Origin: a virus
Length of the DNA: 36,671 nucleotides
Reading direction: 5' to 3' (one strand)
Virus record (IMG/VR): IMGVR_UViG_3300036792_000065
Location: 1 to 36,671 of that record
How positions within the stretch are numbered: position 1 is the first letter of the stretch; the number at the start of each line of letters is the position of its first letter. Both the position numbers and the translations under genes were made by a program. Positions 15,761 through 23,223 of the stretch are shown piece by piece. The notes beneath the pieces are model-generated. The model saw nothing but the letters and a program-made list of their open reading frames with translations. It was not told where the DNA came from and did not search any database.

Positions 15761-16189
15761 CTAGGTAATCGGCCAGGCAATGCTTGGAGTTCCAGTGATC
15801 GACACGTTGTCGCCAGATGTAACCGTCGTCGACGACAAGTTGAAGTCGCCGCCCGAAGTGGCAACAGTGCCCTGAATCAGAGCAGTACCGCTCGAGTTCA
15901 GGATCCTAAAGAAGGTTGCTGTTCCCGAGGCTGAAGCAGTTACCGTCGTTGTCGGAATGTCCAGGTTCTGAACACCGCCAGAAGACGCTGCCCAGCTGGC
16001 CGCAGCTGCAAACGAAAAGGTTGCAAGAGCTGTGTTACCGGACAGCGCTGTGTCTACCGTCGTAGGCTTCGTGCCGGAGTAGACTACTAGCGTGCCTCCA
16101 CCGAGCTGGTCAGCCACCGATGCAGTGTGCGCCGTTGCGTCGTAGGCCAGCAGCGCATTAACGAACGTAGCGCCGAGCTGAATAGTCAC
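15761..16189 (-). CDS. Head decoration-like beta protein
   Basis: A 142-residue protein starting MTIQLGATFVNALLAYDATA. The order TLVVYSGTKPTTVDTALSGN, ALATFSFAA, then SGTATFFRILNSSGTALIQG and a final VSITGTPSIAWPIT is a pattern seen in many siphovirus head-region proteins of about 130-150 residues. These are small beta domains taken to decorate the virion. The gene overlaps the 99-residue gene by four bases and directly precedes the large fibre gene, so its product could be a partner or adaptor for the fibre. No enzymatic motif is seen. Confidence 0.68.
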   Translation of the reverse strand: MTIQLGATFVNALLAYDATAHTASVADQLGGGTLVVYSGTKPTTVDTALSGNTALATFSFAAAASWAASSGGVQNLDIPTTTVTASASGTATFFRILNSSGTALIQGTVATSGGDFNLSSTTVTSGDNVSITGTPSIAWPIT

Positions 16190-16485
16190 TTGTCTGCCGC
16201 CTTCTTGACCCGACCAGTGACCTCGACGAACGTAAGACCGCCTTCACCACTGACCTTGGTGTCTGCAGTCTTAGCAGGTACGAGACCTTGTTCGCGAGCG
16301 TCAGACTGCCACAGCTCGACAACCTCAGCCAGCGTCTCATCGCTAGGCGTCGGCGGCCAGATCTGGAGCCGGTATGTCTTCGAGAACTCACTCGTCGAAG
16401 CCGACTTGGCCTTCGTCTTCGAGTACTCGCCACCCTTCTCTACAAGGCCTGCCTGCGCCTCGTCGTCCTTTTCCTCTTCAGCCAT
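16186..16485 (-). CDS. 99-residue head-module protein, unknown
   Basis: A charged, Lys/Glu-rich protein with a strong AGGAGCCTGAT site upstream. It starts MAEEEKDDEAQAGLVEKGGE and contains YRLQIWPPTPSDETLAEVVE and LTFVEVTGRVKKAADK. Small acidic-start proteins directly after the major capsid gene are frequent in actinophages, and some are head-maturation or decoration factors. The central part could be an alpha-beta domain. I do not recognise the family. Confidence 0.7.
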   Translation of the reverse strand: MAEEEKDDEAQAGLVEKGGEYSKTKAKSASTSEFSKTYRLQIWPPTPSDETLAEVVELWQSDAREQGLVPAKTADTKVSGEGGLTFVEVTGRVKKAADK

Positions 16486-16551
16486 ATCAGGCTCCTTCCT
16501 CGAAGAGGGGACGGGCAGCCTGAGATACCGCCCGTCCCCGAACTCGATGTG

Positions 16552-17595
16552 TCAGCCAGTCGCTTCGAGAAGCGCGAAGGCGTTCTCGTGACCCATCGAG
16601 AACGCGCGCCTCATGCGGCCACGAAGGATGGTCGTGTCCGTACCTGAGTACATCGGCGGCACGATCTGGAACTCGGGCGTTGCGGCAGGGTTGTTCGGGT
16701 TCGTGGTCCGCTTGCCCGACAGCACGTACAGACGGTTGCAGAAGACCAGGAGCCTGTTGCCTGCCGTGCCAGCGGCGGCCGACCCTGACGTGGCGTAGTT
16801 CGGCGTGGCGAACTTGCTCGACGGCGCGGTCGTCACGTTCGCGCCGAGGCTCCAGAACACAGGAATCCGGAAGATGGTGTCCGGAGACGCGCCCTGGCCG
16901 CCGCCTGGGAACCCTCCGGAGCTCTCCTGGAAGATCGGGCGACCCTGCGTGTCCTTGACCTGTCGCAGTCCGTTCCTGAAGAACGGGTGAGCGATGCAGA
17001 TCATGTCCTCCTCGTTGAAGTAGTCGCCCTGCTCGACAAAGCTCAGGGCCGTCGAGAGCTGCGAGTAGGTCGGCAGGCCTCCCGTACCCGCGCCGGTGGC
17101 GATCACGTTCGCGTTGGCGGTGTAGCCCGTGTTCGCGTCGGCGTGCGTCAGGCCGTAGTAGACCGATGTGGTCTGCGCGTTCGAAGTGCCCGGAGCCGCA
17201 TTGACACCGATAGAAACGTTGTCGTACACCTTCGCGAGAGCGGTACCGATCGCGTTGGACTTGGAGTTGATGATGTCCGCCAGAGAGTCCATGATGTCCT
17301 CTTCGGCGATGTCCACCTCCGTGCCCCACTTGCCTGCGGTCAGCAGAACAGCGTCCTCAACGTCATCGTTGGAACCCATGCCCTGCGAGCCACCGCCGAC
17401 GGCGTAGGTGCTGCCCTTGGCGACCAGGCCAGCCTCGATGCCCTGGTCTCGCGAGATGTATCGCGAGTTCGAGGTCATCATGACCGACTGACCGTAAGTC
17501 TCCACAGCGCTGTGCTGGGTGACCCTCTGGATGACCTGGGCCCCATACTCAACTGGGATCCAGTTCGAAAAAGTTGACGCAGCCAACTTTAACAC
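16552..17595 (-). CDS. Major capsid protein (HK97 fold)
   Basis: A 347-residue protein from a GTG at 17595 (GAAAGGTGGGT upstream). HK97-family features run in order. The N-terminal part WIPVEYGAQVIQRVTQHSAVE is typical of mature-form subunits, and KGSTYAVGGGSQGMG may be E-loop. The spine helix follows (VDIAEEDIMDSLADIINSKS, then IGTALAKVYDNVSIG), then MICIAHPFFRNGLRQVKD. The C-terminal P/A-domain strand ends RRAFSMGHENAFALLEATG. No protease gene is visible nearby, so maturation may rely on scaffold release alone. High G+C codon use fits heavy expression. Confidence 0.92.
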   Translation of the reverse strand: MLKLAASTFSNWIPVEYGAQVIQRVTQHSAVETYGQSVMMTSNSRYISRDQGIEAGLVAKGSTYAVGGGSQGMGSNDDVEDAVLLTAGKWGTEVDIAEEDIMDSLADIINSKSNAIGTALAKVYDNVSIGVNAAPGTSNAQTTSVYYGLTHADANTGYTANANVIATGAGTGGLPTYSQLSTALSFVEQGDYFNEEDMICIAHPFFRNGLRQVKDTQGRPIFQESSGGFPGGGQGASPDTIFRIPVFWSLGANVTTAPSSKFATPNYATSGSAAAGTAGNRLLVFCNRLYVLSGKRTTNPNNPAATPEFQIVPPMYSGTDTTILRGRMRRAFSMGHENAFALLEATG

Positions 17596-17629
17596 CCACC
17601 TTTCAAGTCGTCACCCAACGGTGGCCGAC

Positions 17630-18361
17630 TTATCTGCCTGCCATTCCTTGTCCCAGAGGCATCGCCCCTGTGACCTGATCGGCTAGGAGTTGCGCGAAGC
17701 CCTTCGGCTTCGGATCCTCGCCACTCCTATCCTTCGTACGCCCCGACTTCGAACCCGAACCTCCGTTAGCGTTTGGCGCCGCCTTCACGCCATTCCCTGT
17801 CGAGGCTGCAAACAGATTCGGGAACTCTTCCTTCAGCTCTTCGATCTGCTCTTCCAGACCGACTAGCTCGCCATCATCACCCAGCTCGACCTTGCTTAGG
17901 TCAAGCAGACCTACTAGCTTGGCGGTACCTGACTGGACACCAGCTCCTCTCAGTTCAGACGCAGCTAGCGCCTTAATGAGTGGACCCTTGACACGCTCTT
18001 CAGCCTCGGCCGCTGCCTGCTCCTTAGCCTCCAGAAGCTGCCGCTCTTCAGCGGTCGCATGCTTCTTCTGAAGCTCCTTGAACTCTCGTTCAAGGTTACG
18101 AGCACGCGTACGCTCTGCTGTAAGCGCCTTCTTCAGTCCTGCCGTCGGATCGTCGTCGCCAGTCTTCGCAGGTGCTGGACGCGTCGAAGGCTTGGCTGCA
18201 GGCTTCTTGCCTTGGCTGCCATCCTTCTTGTCGTTCTGACCTTCGTCGTCGGTAACGTCATCCGTATCGTCAGTACTGTCGTCGGTAACGTCGTCGTCGG
18301 TAACGTCGTCCGTAACGTCCTCAGTAACGTCATCGGTAACGTCAGTAGTATCCTTAGGCAT
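17630..18361 (-). CDS. Capsid scaffold protein
   Basis: A 243-residue protein between portal and capsid genes, started by GGGAGGGCGAG-ATG. Residues 1-45 are an extreme acidic Asp/Thr/Val stretch (TDDVTEDVTDDVTDDDVTDD). A Lys/Pro linker follows, then a long coiled coil at about 80-140 (GLKKALTAERTRARNLEREF, then KKHATAEERQLLEAKEQAAA). The C-terminal basic region SGSKSGRTKDRSGEDPKPKG may contact the capsid. This is the classic scaffold layout. The protein is expected to leave the procapsid during maturation. Confidence 0.88.
   Translation of the reverse strand: MPKDTTDVTDDVTEDVTDDVTDDDVTDDSTDDTDDVTDDEGQNDKKDGSQGKKPAAKPSTRPAPAKTGDDDPTAGLKKALTAERTRARNLEREFKELQKKHATAEERQLLEAKEQAAAEAEERVKGPLIKALAASELRGAGVQSGTAKLVGLLDLSKVELGDDGELVGLEEQIEELKEEFPNLFAASTGNGVKAAPNANGGSGSKSGRTKDRSGEDPKPKGFAQLLADQVTGAMPLGQGMAGR
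18242..18350 (-). repeat. Short tandem repeats encoding the acidic start of the scaffold
   Basis: On the plus strand GTAACGTC, usually followed by NTCN, recurs about every 12-15 bases, for example at 18251, 18290, 18299, 18311 and 18323. It is a multiple-of-three micro-repeat encoding VTDD/VTED units. The tract is likely to expand and contract by slippage without shifting frame. Confidence 0.8.
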
Positions 18362-18394
18362 CTCGCCCTCCCTCTGGAAGCATCACCATCGCGG

Positions 18395-19936
18395 TCATAC
18401 CTCCTCACTTGTTCCAGGCTCGCCTTCGTCCTCTTCAGTATCGAAAGTCTCGGCCGCAATAGTGCGACTGGCTTGACTCCCGACCTCGATCGTCACTCCC
18501 CATGTATCGAGTTGCTCAGGCGTGTAACCCTGCTCCTCGAGGAGCTGTCGATCTGGGACTCCGATTTGCCCCTTGATTAGCTGTCCCTGTAGAGTCGCTA
18601 GGTCGTTAACTGTCGCTGCTGGAACCCAGTGAACCTGTACCTTCGCAGGATTCGCTTGACCCTTCAGCTTCAGAACGAACCTAAACAAGTCCCGCCAAGT
18701 CGCACCAAACGACAGCTGACGGTTGCGCACCTTCCTCGCGAAGGGCGCTTCGATAACTCTCAGGGACTCACCCGACACATTTGACACGATTGGATCGAGG
18801 AAATGCATCGGAGTCTGTGTGATCACGGCCATTGCGTGAATATACTGCATAAATGGATCTAGAAACGCTGCAGGATCGCCGACCGGGAACTGTCCATAGG
18901 ACGAGATTCCCTTCATGAACCAGACCGAAGCTGGATCTGCAGTCAACTGCGACTTCGGATCCATGCCTTGATCGAGAGTCGCACCTGTATCGATCGAGAA
19001 CGCGTACTCACCCTCATCGCCCATGGCAGCTTCAGAAGTGTCATACCCTGAATCTAGAATTGCCCAGCGCTGCGGAAACGCGTTGTAGTCAACCGACGCC
19101 ATGTGACTCACGATAAGCTTGTGAATCGCATCCTGAGGTCCGTAAGCATTTACATGCTCAGGTACACCGTATGGGAACTCACTGCGAAAGTGAAAGACAG
19201 GGACTTCGCCAAACGGATTCTCTAGAGGCCATTCGCCGTTGTCACTCTCGTCGAGCCGCTTCTCCCACTTAGGCTTTTCACCTGACTGTGGCTGAGGAGC
19301 GAGCATATACTTCTCGATGCGATCCGGGTAGTACAAGTTCGCAAACGTAAAGCCAGAGCGACTATCCTGCCAACGCTTAATCGCGTACTGCTTCTCGTTC
19401 TCGTTCTCGTCGTCGTAGAAGACGCGCATGACGCGTGGTGACTGGTAGAAGATATCGATCTTCGCATTACCCTGCTCGTCGACTTCTCCTGTAGCACTAG
19501 GCCAAACAAAGAGATACGCGTCACCAAGCTTGCAAGCCTTTTTCATCACGTCAGGCGCGTTCAAGTCTAGATTATTGTCTAGCCAAGCCTCACGAATGAT
19601 ACCAAGCGACGTCTGATCTTCCGTGAAAATGGAAGCAACCTCAAGACGTTCAGCTACTGCATCAACAGGTAGCTTGGCAAAGTTGAAGTTGAATACGACA
19701 CCAGTCGCACCCATGGCAATCCTCAAACGGAGCGATGCAAAGAACTCAGGCATCGTACCGTTGTAGTACTGAATTGCCTTAACATAGTCCATCTGAGACT
19801 CATCCAGGCTCAGGACGCCATTTCGCAGGTCAGCTCCTGGGTCATCCTCAGGTTCAGGTGCAGGTCGCGGAATGGCCATACCGAGGAAAGTATTCCCCGG
19901 CATCATCGCGCCTCTTTGAGACAGGTCGTTAGCCAT
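18395..19936 (-). CDS. Portal protein (SPP1 gp6-like)
   Basis: A 513-residue protein overlapping the terminase gene by eight bases. The SPP1 gp6-type signature is visible: DYVKAIQYYNGTMPEFFASL near 50-70, KACKLGDAYLFVWPS near 135-150, IEKYMLAP, and GEVPVFHFRSEF near 265. The long helices LIVSHMASVDYNAFPQRWAI and GESLRVIEAPFARKVRNRQL correspond to stem and wing. The acidic C-terminus ends DTEEDEGEPGTSEEV. It forms the dodecameric ring through which the terminase packages DNA. Confidence 0.93.
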   Translation of the reverse strand: MANDLSQRGAMMPGNTFLGMAIPRPAPEPEDDPGADLRNGVLSLDESQMDYVKAIQYYNGTMPEFFASLRLRIAMGATGVVFNFNFAKLPVDAVAERLEVASIFTEDQTSLGIIREAWLDNNLDLNAPDVMKKACKLGDAYLFVWPSATGEVDEQGNAKIDIFYQSPRVMRVFYDDENENEKQYAIKRWQDSRSGFTFANLYYPDRIEKYMLAPQPQSGEKPKWEKRLDESDNGEWPLENPFGEVPVFHFRSEFPYGVPEHVNAYGPQDAIHKLIVSHMASVDYNAFPQRWAILDSGYDTSEAAMGDEGEYAFSIDTGATLDQGMDPKSQLTADPASVWFMKGISSYGQFPVGDPAAFLDPFMQYIHAMAVITQTPMHFLDPIVSNVSGESLRVIEAPFARKVRNRQLSFGATWRDLFRFVLKLKGQANPAKVQVHWVPAATVNDLATLQGQLIKGQIGVPDRQLLEEQGYTPEQLDTWGVTIEVGSQASRTIAAETFDTEEDEGEPGTSEEV

Positions 19937-21641
19937 TTTCGCTTACTCCCAAAGGCGTACGCCTACCGTAGCTGTATGTTCCGCCACTAACCTTCTTAGG
20001 AATCGTCAGGAAGTGTCGCGCACCGATTTCAACAGCATCGAGGATGTCCTTGTCTTCGCCGCCGTCATACGCACACTGCGTCTGCTCTAGACGCGGCAAT
20101 GGGCTCGCGTGTATGATCCGACCACGCTGGTACAGATTTAGCATCCTCGTCTGTCGGATTGCTTTCGACAAGCTACTCCAGGTTAGCTTCAGCTTAACTG
20201 GAATATGATGGAACACCATACTCCATGTGTCGCCACCCTGGTTCGACTCAACAACCATCTCGCCGATTTCAGGCCACTGCTCGAGATACCACAGAACAGA
20301 TTCACGTAGCTGCTTTGGCGGCAAGTGCAGGATCGTAGCGAACTTCACTACAACCTTAGGCTGAAGCATCGTGCCCTGAAGCTGTTCAGGCAGGTCGTCT
20401 TCTAGAGGCAACTGTGCCCTAGGGTGCCATAGACCAACGATCGCCAAACCAGTATCGTGAGAGTTCTCGTGCGAAGTTACCGCAGGGTCAATCGCGAGTA
20501 CAGTACGCACCGTGGGAAGGTTCGCATAGATGTAGTCCTCGGCCGACCAGTACGTTCCATTCAACGAGACTGGCTGATTGAGGAACTCCTTCTTGAATTC
20601 CTTCGTGTGCTCATGCTTCTTCAGATATGCGATTGGCCACTTACCCGGCCAGCAGGATCGCTCAGTACCATCATCGTTCAGGAGGATCGGAGGGTAGTAA
20701 TGAACCTGAATGTTCTGGTCTTGGATCCAGTCTTCTGACTCATCGACATCTTCAGGGTGCAGCTGATATTCAACCAGCTGGTGCATGATCGATCCAGGAG
20801 CAGTAACAGTTCCGACGATAATCACGCGCGCGAACTCGTTCAGGTGAAATACCGTCTCAAGCATCCAGCGCAAGCGGTGACGCATAATCGTCGGACTGTA
20901 GTTTTCTTCACCAGGCTCAATGTCATCGAGGACGATCAAGTCAGGTCGCATCTTACCGACCTTAAGACCGCGCGCTGCAGTACCAGAGCCCTTAGCCATC
21001 ATGACGAAGCCGTTACGCTGCTCAATCATGTCGACGCGACTCGCGACTAGCTTCTTGCCGAGCGCTCCACCCTGCCGACGAACCTTAGGCTCACAGAGGT
21101 CACTGAAGTCCTGCTGCAGCAGATCATTGGTGTCGAGTTCACCGCGGATCGTCGCTAGGTGGTTCTTTGCCTGTTCGGCAGAGTCTGAGAACGCAACGAT
21201 GAACTTGACATGCTTATGTGCAGCTGCCCAAACAGGAAGCAGCAAGAACAGCCAAGTACTCTTGCCGCAACCGCGAGGTGCTACGTATGAGTCACGGTGC
21301 TCGCGAGGATCATGAGCCTTCTCCATCCAGGACTTGGCATGCTCCAGCAAGTCCAGATGAAACTCCGCAAACGACAACTTGTCATGCGTCTCAACGGAGT
21401 ACAAGTGGTGAGAGAGATACGTTAGTGCAAAAAGAAGCGGGTCTTCTTTAGTTAGTGCTGCCCGCGCTATAGGCTCGTTGCCAGCCAGTACAGATCTGTC
21501 CAGGGACCGAAGATAATTCTGAAACCACTCCGGCCCCTGAGGACGATCGATCAGGTGAAGTAGGAAGTCAGGGTACTCGAACTCTTCCGGCTCAGTACTA
21601 AAAGCTGGATCGTTCTCGAAAAAGTACCCTTGACGTTCCAT
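19929..21641 (-). CDS. Terminase large subunit
   Basis: A 570-residue packaging motor. Walker A is APRGCGKST at 121-129, Walker B with catalytic acids is DLIVLDDIE at 234-242, and the coupling motif is VGTVT at 276-280. The RNase H-like nuclease domain shows Asp385 in VLAIDPAVTSHE, Glu465 in EMVVESNQGG, and an acidic DKDILDAVE near 530-538. The length is usual for the family. No recognisable small terminase precedes it; the four small genes upstream lack an obvious HTH. Packaging mode (cos or pac) cannot be read from the window. Confidence 0.95.
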   Translation of the reverse strand: MERQGYFFENDPAFSTEPEEFEYPDFLLHLIDRPQGPEWFQNYLRSLDRSVLAGNEPIARAALTKEDPLLFALTYLSHHLYSVETHDKLSFAEFHLDLLEHAKSWMEKAHDPREHRDSYVAPRGCGKSTWLFLLLPVWAAAHKHVKFIVAFSDSAEQAKNHLATIRGELDTNDLLQQDFSDLCEPKVRRQGGALGKKLVASRVDMIEQRNGFVMMAKGSGTAARGLKVGKMRPDLIVLDDIEPGEENYSPTIMRHRLRWMLETVFHLNEFARVIIVGTVTAPGSIMHQLVEYQLHPEDVDESEDWIQDQNIQVHYYPPILLNDDGTERSCWPGKWPIAYLKKHEHTKEFKKEFLNQPVSLNGTYWSAEDYIYANLPTVRTVLAIDPAVTSHENSHDTGLAIVGLWHPRAQLPLEDDLPEQLQGTMLQPKVVVKFATILHLPPKQLRESVLWYLEQWPEIGEMVVESNQGGDTWSMVFHHIPVKLKLTWSSLSKAIRQTRMLNLYQRGRIIHASPLPRLEQTQCAYDGGEDKDILDAVEIGARHFLTIPKKVSGGTYSYGRRTPLGVSENG

Positions 21642-21648
21642 TTATCAG

Positions 21649-21924
21649 CTAAGCTCCGAACGCATGCGAGTGGAAAACGACGTTCTGGCCTGCGGTCCCA
21701 GAGACCGCATAAACAGGCTTACCGAGCAAGCCGAGCGCTGCAGCATCAAGGACCACCGGCACAGGCATATTCGGAGGCAGTGTCGCTACCGCATTACCTG
21801 TAGTGACACCAGGCCCGCCGATGCCAACAGCTACCGTGCCAGTGTTCCTCAGCGTCAAGACTGGACTTGACGTGCAGAGCAAGGTAGCCGAAGTACCTGC
21901 ATTGACCGCGCCATCATGGGCCAT
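21649..21924 (-). CDS. Small beta-sandwich-like protein, unknown
   Basis: A 91-residue protein just upstream of the terminase gene. Its ATG abuts the TAG of the previous gene. It reads as a compact beta domain: SSPVLTLRNTGTVAVGIGGP near 20-40, PPNMPVPVVLDAAALGLLGK, then PVYAVSGTAGQNVVF. The R-N-T-G and G-G-P pattern recurs in small phage virion proteins of unknown role. It has no HTH and so is unlikely to be the small terminase. A capsid-decorating role is a guess from composition. Confidence 0.65.
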   Translation of the reverse strand: MAHDGAVNAGTSATLLCTSSPVLTLRNTGTVAVGIGGPGVTTGNAVATLPPNMPVPVVLDAAALGLLGKPVYAVSGTAGQNVVFHSHAFGA

Positions 21925-22167
21925 CTAGTTCCAGCCTCCGCCGTCATCTTGGAAGCCGCGCTGCCGATCCGTCATGAACTGGCCAGTAGCTGGAATCGAT
22001 GGGTACGAGCCAACGTCGTCGGTGTCGTTGTCGCCATCGTTGCGCGACTGGTACCCACCGATCCCAACGAAGCCGTTGGAGTCATCAGGTTGCTGCCAAG
22101 GCAGGTTCCCGGACTGAGCGTTCACTTCCGGAGAGTGATTGTAGGCCGCACCATGATTGTCAGCCAT
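21925..22167 (-). CDS. 80-residue polar protein, unknown
   Basis: Starts MADNHGAAYNHSPEVNAQSG after AGGAGGAACAA. It is rich in Asn, Gly, Asp and Gln, with GNLPWQQPDDSNGFVGIGGY and a C-terminus RQRGFQDDGGGWN. It looks largely disordered. Its N-terminus loosely recalls the two genes upstream (Met, polar residues, His-Ala, Tyr), suggesting a family of small leader proteins at the start of the late transcript. Function unknown. Confidence 0.6.
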   Translation of the reverse strand: MADNHGAAYNHSPEVNAQSGNLPWQQPDDSNGFVGIGGYQSRNDGDNDTDDVGSYPSIPATGQFMTDRQRGFQDDGGGWN

Positions 22168-22176
22168 TTGTTCCTC

Positions 22177-22431
22177 CTAAACAGTTGGTATGATGCCCAT
22201 ATCTGAAGTCGAGGCTGGATCTATTGGTCCTCGACCTGAGTTGACAACATCGCTAGGAGTCATCTCGCTCAGACCAGCAAAGTCACACTGGTTCGAGCCT
22301 CCGGAGAAGTCCTGTCCAACAGGTCCAGAAATAGTGTCGGCCGAGATCTGCCAATTTTGGACAGGACCAGCTTGCGTCGCTGTCTCCCGCCCAGGTGCCG
22401 CGTAGTAGTTCAGCGCATGCTGGTCGCTCAT
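22177..22431 (-). CDS. 84-residue polar protein, paralogue of the next gene
   Basis: Starts MSDQHALNYYAAPGRETATQ, clearly related to MSNQHASKYYFGPGTETNAG encoded at 22428-22622. The two align for about 20 residues and then diverge (here QNWQISADTISGPVGQDFSG). The genes overlap by four bases (ATGA). No domain is recognised. The conserved start with a variable rest resembles a shared targeting or assembly signal, but that is inference. Confidence 0.65.
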   Translation of the reverse strand: MSDQHALNYYAAPGRETATQAGPVQNWQISADTISGPVGQDFSGGSNQCDFAGLSEMTPSDVVNSGRGPIDPASTSDMGIIPTV

Positions 22432-22622
22432 GAAGAACCGCGCCGCTTGTCTTGAACGACTGGTGCGTTGAGACCTGGCTGCGGGGTCGAGAAGTCTGCG
22501 GGCGTGTCAGAAAGCGCGGCCGGCGCAGTCTCGATTTCTACGTACGTATCGATCGTCCCTGAACCAGCATTCGTCTCGGTGCCTGGTCCAAAGTAATACT
22601 TTGACGCATGCTGATTGGACAT
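22428..22622 (-). CDS. 64-residue polar protein, first gene of the late transcript
   Basis: Begins MSNQHASKYYFGPGTETNAG 28 bases downstream of a TATAAT box, with GAGGGAGAGTT before the ATG. It shares its first 15-20 residues with its neighbour encoded at 22177-22431. The remainder is acidic and proline-containing (IETAPAALSDTPADFSTPQP) with a basic end (DKRRGSS). No domain recognised. Confidence 0.65.
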   Translation of the reverse strand: MSNQHASKYYFGPGTETNAGSGTIDTYVEIETAPAALSDTPADFSTPQPGLNAPVVQDKRRGSS

Positions 22623-22649
22623 AACTCTCCCTCTACGCTCCTTAACTCC

Positions 22650-22670
22650 ATTATATACTAGATACTAGTA
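22650..22670 (-). promoter_or_regulatory. Late (leftward) promoter -10 with adjoining dyad
   Basis: On the minus strand TATAAT lies at 22655-22650, 28 bases before the first late ATG. Directly upstream, in the -10/-35 spacer, 22656-22670 is a perfect dyad TACTAG-ATA-CTAGTA, well placed as an operator. No good -35 hexamer is seen, so an activator may be required. Confidence 0.5.
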
Positions 22671-22721
22671 ACCCGCACGTGAGACGCTCTATAAATTTTC
22701 AAGAAAACTCACAAGAACCTA

Positions 22722-22751
22722 TTGCTTAGCTCTGTTGTCTCGTGATATAAT
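22722..22751 (+). promoter_or_regulatory. Rightward early promoter (TTGCTT-18-TATAAT)
   Basis: TTGCTT at 22722-22727 and TATAAT at 22746-22751 are separated by 18 bases, a good sigma-70-type promoter about 50 bases before the first early gene. A short dyad TTTTC-AA-GAAAA at 22696-22707 lies just upstream. The 22623-22802 gap holds this promoter, the leftward promoter and no gene. Confidence 0.65.
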
Positions 22752-22802
22752 TTTCATATGCGAGATAATCCGAGAAAATCCTAGAGAGAGGTCACAATAC
22801 AA

Positions 22803-23069
22803 ATGGCTGAGCGTGTCGAGGGTGCCACAGAACCGCGTAGGAGGCGGTGGTACCCATGGCAGGAATGGACAGATGGATCCGTCTGGAGCGCTAAAAAAGA
22901 CAAGGACTTCAACTGCAGTCCTGCTAGCTTCCAGACTGCACTACATCTACGAGCTCGTCAGCAAGGTCTCAGCGTAGTTACAGGCAGCCCAGAGCCTGGA
23001 GTAGTCGAGTTCCAGTTCACTAAGAAGACAGAAGAGGAAGTAGTCGATGCCGACACCTCCGTCGAATAG
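22803..23069 (+). CDS. W..TDG..W small protein family, copy A
   Basis: An 88-residue, first gene of the early unit. Residues 16-72 carry the pattern WYPWQEWTDGSVWSAKKDKD, then SFQTALHLRARQQGLSV and VEFQF. The same layout occurs in the products of 24845-25072 (TDGSIWKAIQDEDF, SFRTLLRYQARKRNI, VVWFQF) and, more weakly, 27359-27580. Basic N-terminus (TEPRRRRW) and helix-strand order could suit nucleic-acid binding, but no named domain is recognised. Being first after the early promoter suggests a regulatory or host-takeover role (inference). Confidence 0.72.
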   Translation: MAERVEGATEPRRRRWYPWQEWTDGSVWSAKKDKDFNCSPASFQTALHLRARQQGLSVVTGSPEPGVVEFQFTKKTEEEVVDADTSVE

Positions 23070-23220
23070 GCATCCACAGGAGCCGTTCACGGAGCTCCAA
23101 GAAAGCGCAGCCCAAGTTCATGAATATCATCTGTCTCTAGTAAGTGCAGGATTTACCGAACAGCAAGCCCTATATCTCACAGGTCAACTGATCCGAGCTC
23201 TAGTTGCTAAGGCGCAGTAA
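23047..23220 (+). CDS. 57-residue helical protein, unknown
   Basis: ATG at 23047 with GAGGAAG eight bases upstream, overlapping copy A by 23 bases. It stops at 23220, four bases before the ATPase gene start. It reads MPTPPSNRHPQEPFTELQES, then a helix pair HLSLVSAGFTEQQALYLTGQ and LIRALVAKAQ. Similar short 'GFTExQALYL' proteins occur in many actinophages near replication genes, from memory. It may be a small accessory of the ATPase, with no direct proof. Confidence 0.72.
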   Translation: MPTPPSNRHPQEPFTELQESAAQVHEYHLSLVSAGFTEQQALYLTGQLIRALVAKAQ

Positions 23221-23223
23221 GAA

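Noticed and set aside
16487-17329. 280-residue frame antiphase in the capsid gene
   Set aside because: His/Arg/Gly-rich shadow of the G+C-rich major capsid gene, with no domain.
18242-18350. Direct repeats as regulatory sites
   Set aside because: Their spacing is a codon multiple and they encode the acidic scaffold start.
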